NCBI GenBank assembly: GCA_050290265.1
Contig: JBNKHI010000035.1
Span: 1 to 36,870, forward strand
DNA: 36,870 bases
From: JBNKFV01 sp050290265
GTDB lineage: Bacteria > Pseudomonadota > Gammaproteobacteria > Pseudomonadales > Cellvibrionaceae
Direction of reading: 5' to 3'
Below are positions 32,801 through 36,870 of this stretch, piece after piece; position 1 is the first letter of the stretch, and every line of letters starts with the position of its first letter. The notes beneath the pieces were generated by a model. That model ran no database searches. It was not told the DNA's origin and saw only the letters and a list, made by a program, of their open reading frames with translations. Made by a program: the position numbers and the translations under genes.

Positions 32801-32980
32801 CACACATTTGGCAGAAATACCGAAGTAGAGTTTTTCGGCAACATAACCAACGTGTTTGATGTTGACCCACCGGTAACGCCCTACTATTCGATATTTTTTG
32901 GCAACCCAGTGCAAACTAACCCAACGCTATTTGACGTCTTAGGCCGTCGTTTTACCGCCGGAGTTAAAGTGCATTTCTAA
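29894..32980 (+). CDS. TonB-dependent receptor, large (1028 residues)
   Basis: An outer-membrane receptor. The signal peptide is long (about 40 residues, with a basic KPKAFKKKILCR start and an AFAQ cleavage site). The plug domain runs about 50-200 (IEEVYVTASRIRR, NLRGLGINRTLTLLNGRRV, TVTGGASAAYGSDAVAGVANFIL), and a long barrel follows with three short cysteine-bounded loops (CRTSLYDPSAFPGC, CNDPSIGLRGVSIPDC, CSAGDQSAC), a feature of this large subgroup, whose members take up oligosaccharides, peptides or other bulky ligands. The C-terminus is FTAGVKVHF. The ATG at 29894 follows AGGTGACAACCC. A strong terminator follows. The ligand is unknown; no enzyme gene is adjacent. Confidence 0.93.
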   Translation: MRNVAPKPKAFKKKILCRYYPHTLLTCAAAIMTTGTAFAQTTEEQQYDNPALIEEVYVTASRIRRDGMSTPTPTTMVNADELAAMSPGNLIAAVSQLPQFFDNETLNSNSTTWFARGSYGSLNLRGLGINRTLTLLNGRRVISSTAFGGVDVNQFPESMIKNVETVTGGASAAYGSDAVAGVANFILDTDFDGVSISAQGGETSRNDGGNSQYSIAFGTDVGDKAHIQMSYEKADQDAILGHQGRDWYQGWGTVRDASGILQVAPNVVSAGATYNGLIFAPGTPLQGMQFNNAGTAIEPFLRSDLTTLGPVGIPPANQSITNGGSGDDFNYINSNLMPDYERDSLFIYGDYEVTDNFKVFGQVIRSTSESWQINAPSGSFQGTPTALTIFQDNAYLPESVRQTMIDNSIESFTLRTMGGPSDLLPESYVGADTEMQSITVGFEFQPATGFFEGWNINSNYQKGKSDRIGKQSGLRVDRIFAAIDAVDNGNGEIVCRTSLYDPSAFPGCQPINLFGQGNASAEAIDYVTGFEAGQAITTPVYFADDGFASGRTYSYTTAREKRNLTTLDQETFEISASGEIHEGWGAGPIDLAFGYSYRSEDILQLIQDVTNPPSNHSTGSGYQAVSCNDPSIGLRGVSIPDCLNTVGVQYSKVSNIKGSSTVDELFVETLVPLISDAPMVESLNLSLAARWANYSGAGPVWAWKTGLDWQINSEWRARGTFSRDVRAANLSERFDATGNLTPIIDPVLDSTYNTTIVSGGNAELKPEEADTQTFGVIYEPSFLQGLSVSLDWYKVEINNSIGNLTPQGVINACSAGDQSACSRILRDANTNNIILIGDQFINIDQEVVSGTDLEIAYRADTDWFNGDNESISARLFVSHLSERSRTNGNGEKTDRAGQTGYESSTGNNYSLPDNKITGQVTYNYGNLSAFIQGRYIASGTSENNPPPGFELSDNSVDSVFYTDLNLSYLHTFGRNTEVEFFGNITNVFDVDPPVTPYYSIFFGNPVQTNPTLFDVLGRRFTAGVKVHF

Positions 32981-33007
32981 TTTAAAAACCTAATTATTCC
33001 CAACTTT

Positions 33008-33035
33008 CGGCCTTACTTGTTAAGGCCGTTTTTTT
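33008..33035 (+). terminator. Rho-independent terminator of the receptor gene
   Basis: CGGCCTTA (33008-33015) pairs with TAAGGCCG (33021-33028), loop CTTGT, then seven T residues. 27 bases after the receptor stop. Confidence 0.95.
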
Positions 33036-33085
33036 ATATAAAAGCAGGAAAATATTTCCTGGGTTTACGAAGCCAACATACAACG

Positions 33086-33151
33086 CCTAAACCTAAACCT
33101 AAACCTAAACCTAACACCTAACACCTAACACCTAACACCTAACACCTAACA
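33086..33151. repeat. Telomere-like tandem repeats, CCTAAA x4 then CCTAACA x6
   Basis: Four perfect copies of CCTAAA (33086-33109) run directly into six perfect copies of CCTAACA (33110-33151). The change in period within one array suggests expansion of two related units. It lies between two terminated operons on opposite strands. Confidence 0.95.
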
Positions 33152-33317
33152 CAATTCTAATTAACTTATGGTATTGGCGATCATACGCCACACGTCGAAC
33201 GCCCTAAGCAAAGTGGAGCACGCCGTTGATGTTATGAAAAGACAGAAAGGCAATCCGGCTTTACCAACGTTCAGTTTAAATATTTGTAAAAAATTTCTCA
33301 GAAACTTTTTTAACACA
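33152..33317. other. Intergenic region before the metal-efflux operon end
   Basis: About 165 bases with no gene or clear structure beyond the end of the tandem repeat. The minus-strand transcript of the efflux operon must end here. Confidence 0.4.
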
Positions 33318-33656
33318 TTAAATTCTACCGCTGGTAATTAGAGGAAGTTGCCAATAGTGAATCCCTGTTCCCACATTTTCCTGCAGTCCATCCAAGAGAG
33401 TGTTTGCATCATTTACATCAATAATTATTTCAAATTGTATTCGCTTACGGCGGCCTAAGACTTCTTCTGTGATTGTCATTTTTTGCTCGCCATGGCCGTG
33501 GGTTGCGTATGATGTAAAGCCACTCAGGCGATCCAGGCTTAGCAGATAATCAACCAGATCTTCTTCTAACTCTGGAATGATATTCAGTACAAGCAATATT
33601 GTCTGGTTGGTGCCAGACAGCGGTGTTTGAAGAGAATCATTTTGGTTAGGGTGCAT
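33318..33656 (-). CDS. DUF3240 family protein
   Basis: A 112-residue soluble protein. The core LVLNIIPELEEDLVDYLLSL, then SGFTSYATHGHGEQKMTITEEVLGRRKR and VNDANTLLDGLQENVGTGIHYWQLPLI, matches DUF3240. The family has a ferredoxin-like (PII-like) fold and is found almost always just after CzcA/CusA-type efflux pumps, as here. The role, perhaps metal sensing, is unproven. The ATG at 33656 follows GAGGG. It is 15 bases downstream of the pump gene. Confidence 0.88.
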   Translation of the reverse strand: MHPNQNDSLQTPLSGTNQTILLVLNIIPELEEDLVDYLLSLDRLSGFTSYATHGHGEQKMTITEEVLGRRKRIQFEIIIDVNDANTLLDGLQENVGTGIHYWQLPLITSGRI

Positions 33657-33671
33657 ACGTTTATCCCTCGC

Positions 33672-36600
33672 TTATACCTGTTGGGTAGTTGTTATCGTGT
33701 TGCTGATATTACGGTTTGCTGACACTGCTGGTTGATGAAAGTGCCGGTAAATAAGCGGTAGCAAAAACAGCGTTAATAACGTTGAGCTGATCAATCCACC
33801 AATAACAACAATCGCTAGCGGTTTTTGTATTTCCGAGCCAGGCCCTGTTGCCAACAGCAGAGGCACTAATCCAAACGCACAAGTGCTTGCCGTCATCATC
33901 ACTGGGCGCAATCGACGTACAGCACCTTGTGTGACGACGCTGGTCAGATCCAATCCCTTTGCCAGCAGGTAGTTAAAATGTGACATCATCACAACACCAT
34001 TCATTACTGCGATGCCCAGCAAAGCAATAAACCCTACCGACGCCGGGACAGATAAAAATTCGCCGGTTAACCATAAGGCCAGCAATCCGCCAGTGAGGGC
34101 AAAGGGTATGTTAGAGAGGATAATGACCGTCTGCTTTATTGAACCAAAGGTGATAAATAATAGAAGGCCTATTAGCCCAAGTGCTAAGGGTACGACCATC
34201 ATGAGTCGGGCTGCTGCACGCTGCTGGTTTTCAAACTGGCCACCCCAAACGAGTGTGTAACCATTGGGTAATTTCACATTTGCAGCGACCAGTTTTTTGG
34301 CTTCATCAACAAACCCGACTAAATCTCGACCTTCAACATTGGTACGAATAACTGCAAATCTCTGGCCTGCTTCACGAGATACCCCTACGGGGCCTTCGAT
34401 GCGTCGAATATCTGCAATTTCGGACAATGGAATAGACTGCCCGTTCGGTAACGTAATAAGGTTGTTGCGCAGAGCGCTAACACCATCGCCTTCGGGTTTT
34501 GAGTAGCGGACCACAAGTGGAACACGGGCGCCTTGATCAATGACCGTGCCCAACGTTAAACCTTCTATTTCAGACCTCAGTCGCGACTGCAACGCATCAG
34601 AATCTATCCCTAATTGGCCAGTGCGCTGACGATTTACGGTTATCTGTAGATACTGAGCGCCTTCGTTGATAGCGGCGATTGTATCTACTGCACCCGTAAT
34701 GGTTTCGATTTGGCTACTGATATTTTGCGTTAACGTATTTAACGTGGATAAATCACTACCAAATACTTTAATAGCAATGTCACCTCGCGAACCGGTTAGC
34801 ATTTCTGATACGCGCATATCAATAGGCTGAGTAAAACCGAAATTGATACCTGGAAATTTCTCGAGAACGACTCTTAGTTTTTGTTCAATTTCTGCCTTAC
34901 TACTGACAGTCCACTGGTCTTTGGGTGCTAGTTGTAGAAACATATCCGTTTCGTTAAGACCCATTGGGTCCATGCCAATTTCGTCAGAGCCAATACGTGA
35001 AACAATACGCGAAACTTCTGGCACATTATCTACCAGATTTTTTTCTACCACTTTTACGATTTCTGCATTTTTAGCGAGATTTATCGATGGAATAGATTCA
35101 AGCTGAATAATAATATCCCCTTCGTCCATAGTCGGCATAAAAGTTTTACCCACCCAGGGGAAGATGGCGACTGACAACACCAATAGTATGCCCGCAGAAA
35201 AAATTAACGGCTTTGGTTTGGCCAGTGTTTGTTTCAGTAAAGGCTCGTAAAGTGAGGTCAGCTTTTGGCTGAGCCAGGGTTCCTGATGGCGATCCACTTT
35301 AATCAAGTACGATGCCAACACAGGGATAACGGTAAGCGACAGCAGCAATGCGCCGATAAGGGCGAAGACAATGGTTAACGTAACTGGACTAAATAATTTA
35401 CCCTCAAGCCCCTCTAATGTGAGCAAGGGTAGAAAGACAATAATAATTATGACACCCGAGGTGACGGGTACCGCAACATCTTTAACTGCCCGATAAATTG
35501 AATGCAGGCGCGGTAGTCGGGAGCCTTTTTGCTGCTGAAGGGCCAAAGATTCAACGACATTTTCAACAATCACAATCGCCGAATCTACGAGCATGCCAAT
35601 GGCTATAACCAAACCACCCAAACTCATAAGGTTCGCTGTCATTTTCGTGGATTGCATCATCCAAAACGTAAACAGCATTGATAAAGGCAGTACTAAAGCA
35701 ACCGTAATTGCCGCTCTTATATTGCCTAAAAACAGACCCAATATGATTAATACCAAGACAACAGCTTCTAATAGCGCTTTAGACACGGTACCCACAGCTC
35801 GATCAATGAGTTGGCTGCGGTCGTAAAATACGTTGATGCTTGTACCATAAGGAAGTGATGCTTGCAGCGTGTCGAGTTTCGCACGCACTCCCTCGATAAC
35901 CTTGCCAGCGTTAGCACCTCGCAGCCCAATAACCAAGCCTTGCACAACTTCCGCTTCGCCATCAGCCGTTACGGTTCCATAGCGCTCCAGAGAACCCAAA
36001 TGAATATCGGCTAATTGAGACAGCGCCACTGCCTCGCCTTTCGTGTTAAGTACACGAATGGCCGCTATGTCTTCCAGTGAGGTAAAAGCGCCCGCAATAC
36101 GCACAAGAATTGCTTCTTCGCCCTGATCTAAACGACCCGCGCCGTCGTTTTTATTATTACGCTGTAATGCATCCGTTAACGCCTGGTCGGTCACAAGCAT
36201 TTGCCGCATCGCATCACGGTTCGGGGTCACTTCAAACGTTTTAACGTAACCACCGAGCGCGTTAACATCGGCCACCCCTGGCACCGTGCGCAATGCTGGG
36301 CGAATCGTCCAATCCAGCAGAAAGCGACGCTCTTGAAGGCTCATAGAAGGGTTGTCCACGGTAAACATAAACATGTCACTGAGTGGAGTACTCATGGGGG
36401 CCAAACCACCACTAATCGTCGCAGGCAGATTATTCCAAATATTATTTAGACGTTCAGCCACCTGCTGGCGTGCCCAATAAATATCGGTACCTTCATTAAA
36501 ATCTAAGGTGATGGCGCTGAGGGCATACTTTGATATTGATCGAAGTATGGTCTGTTTCGGAATGCCCAATAACTCAACCTCAATGGGTTGTGTAATTAGG

Positions 36601-36788
36601 GTTTCGACTTCTTCTGGCGTCATGCCGGGGGATTTAATAATGATTTTGACTTGCGTCGGCGAAATATCAGGGAAGGCATCAATGGGAAGATTGATCATTG
36701 CCTTTCCGCCAAAGCCAATTAGCAGCAGCGTGAGTAAACCTACGAGTAAACGCTGGCTAAGGGCAAACTGAATTAACTGGCTCAACAT
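33672..36788 (-). CDS. Heavy-metal efflux RND pump, CzcA/CusA family
   Basis: A 1038-residue inner-membrane proton/metal antiporter subunit with the RND topology: one span at the N-terminus, a periplasmic porter domain (about 35-335), six spans (to about 500), a second porter domain (about 560-860) and the last spans. The fourth span reads GGLVIAIGMLVDSAIVIVEN (391-410) with D402 and E409, the proton-relay residues. The DFG form of divalent-cation pumps is replaced by GGLVIAIG, which resembles CusA-type monovalent pumps in part. The start overlaps the adaptor stop by one base. The metal cannot be decided from sequence alone. Confidence 0.94.
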   Translation of the reverse strand: MLSQLIQFALSQRLLVGLLTLLLIGFGGKAMINLPIDAFPDISPTQVKIIIKSPGMTPEEVETLITQPIEVELLGIPKQTILRSISKYALSAITLDFNEGTDIYWARQQVAERLNNIWNNLPATISGGLAPMSTPLSDMFMFTVDNPSMSLQERRFLLDWTIRPALRTVPGVADVNALGGYVKTFEVTPNRDAMRQMLVTDQALTDALQRNNKNDGAGRLDQGEEAILVRIAGAFTSLEDIAAIRVLNTKGEAVALSQLADIHLGSLERYGTVTADGEAEVVQGLVIGLRGANAGKVIEGVRAKLDTLQASLPYGTSINVFYDRSQLIDRAVGTVSKALLEAVVLVLIILGLFLGNIRAAITVALVLPLSMLFTFWMMQSTKMTANLMSLGGLVIAIGMLVDSAIVIVENVVESLALQQQKGSRLPRLHSIYRAVKDVAVPVTSGVIIIIVFLPLLTLEGLEGKLFSPVTLTIVFALIGALLLSLTVIPVLASYLIKVDRHQEPWLSQKLTSLYEPLLKQTLAKPKPLIFSAGILLVLSVAIFPWVGKTFMPTMDEGDIIIQLESIPSINLAKNAEIVKVVEKNLVDNVPEVSRIVSRIGSDEIGMDPMGLNETDMFLQLAPKDQWTVSSKAEIEQKLRVVLEKFPGINFGFTQPIDMRVSEMLTGSRGDIAIKVFGSDLSTLNTLTQNISSQIETITGAVDTIAAINEGAQYLQITVNRQRTGQLGIDSDALQSRLRSEIEGLTLGTVIDQGARVPLVVRYSKPEGDGVSALRNNLITLPNGQSIPLSEIADIRRIEGPVGVSREAGQRFAVIRTNVEGRDLVGFVDEAKKLVAANVKLPNGYTLVWGGQFENQQRAAARLMMVVPLALGLIGLLLFITFGSIKQTVIILSNIPFALTGGLLALWLTGEFLSVPASVGFIALLGIAVMNGVVMMSHFNYLLAKGLDLTSVVTQGAVRRLRPVMMTASTCAFGLVPLLLATGPGSEIQKPLAIVVIGGLISSTLLTLFLLPLIYRHFHQPAVSANRNISNTITTTQQV

Positions 36789-36870
36789 TATTCGCCACCT
36801 CCCAGTCCCAGCTCAATGCCCTTGAGTATGGCAGCTCCGCTAATCACAATCTGGTCACCTGAATTCAAGC
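36788..36870 (-). CDS. RND efflux periplasmic adaptor, C-terminal end (runs off right edge)
   Basis: Only the last 27 codons are visible: LNSGDQIVISGAAILKGIEL, ending GLGGGE and a TAA that shares one base with the pump ATG (TAATG). The GDQIVISGA and ILKGIEL pattern is the usual tail of CusB/CzcB adaptors, where it closes the membrane-proximal domain. The adaptor joins the inner-membrane pump to the outer-membrane channel. Confidence 0.8.
   Translation of the reverse strand, partial: LNSGDQIVISGAAILKGIELGLGGGE

Noticed and set aside
33086..33151. CRISPR array
   Set aside because: The repeats are 6-7 bases and directly abutting, without spacers.

Overview
The window looks like chromosome from a marine-type gammaproteobacterium, perhaps of the Cellvibrionales/Alteromonadales sphere. 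This is inferred from the three large TonB-dependent receptors, the DUF2868/DUF3482 pair, the selD-mnmH operon, the CzcA-type efflux with DUF3240, and a chromosomal-style integron cassette array. No rRNA, tRNA, CRISPR or transposase was seen.

Region 1 (1-8.8 kb, minus strand) reads as a catabolic module for shikimate/quinate-type compounds. In transcription order it holds a quinate/shikimate dehydrogenase, a two-domain 3-dehydroshikimate dehydratase (QuiC type, metal ligands E134, D165, Q191, E239), a TonB-dependent receptor, a tannase/feruloyl-esterase family hydrolase, a DUF3237 protein, and the start of a second TonB receptor. The simplest joint reading is: import an acylated cyclitol such as a hydroxycinnamoyl or galloyl ester, cleave the ester, oxidise the cyclitol, and dehydrate 3-dehydroshikimate to protocatechuate.

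Region 2 (9.2-13.9 kb) holds short accessory genes: two GNAT acetyltransferases, a small exported protein, 3-methyladenine glycosylase (tag), a YCII protein, and two TetR regulators with clear palindromic operators, one divergent from a MAPEG membrane protein. Three weak attC-like elements suggest that 9.2-11.0 kb may be a decayed piece of a cassette array.

Region 3 (14.0-19.6 kb) is the most unusual part. Eight tandem one-gene units all lie on the minus strand, and each is followed by an imperfect palindrome bounded by TAAC... and ...GTTA core sites, which is the structure of integron attC sites. No integron integrase is present, so it matches what is called a CALIN (cluster of attC sites lacking an integrase). 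Most encoded proteins are unrecognised; many are predicted to be exported or membrane-bound, and a signal peptidase I gene is the last member.

Region 4 (20.0-28.4 kb, minus strand) has a DUF2868 membrane protein with a DUF3482 GTPase, then a tightly packed selenium operon in the order selD, mnmH (tRNA 2-selenouridine synthase), and a PhnD/PhnC/PhnE-like ABC importer that probably brings in a selenium oxyanion.

Region 5 (28.6-36.9 kb) has a LysR regulator and a 1028-residue TonB-dependent receptor on the plus strand, a telomere-like tandem repeat, and a heavy-metal RND efflux operon on the minus strand (adaptor C-terminus, CzcA/CusA-type pump, DUF3240).
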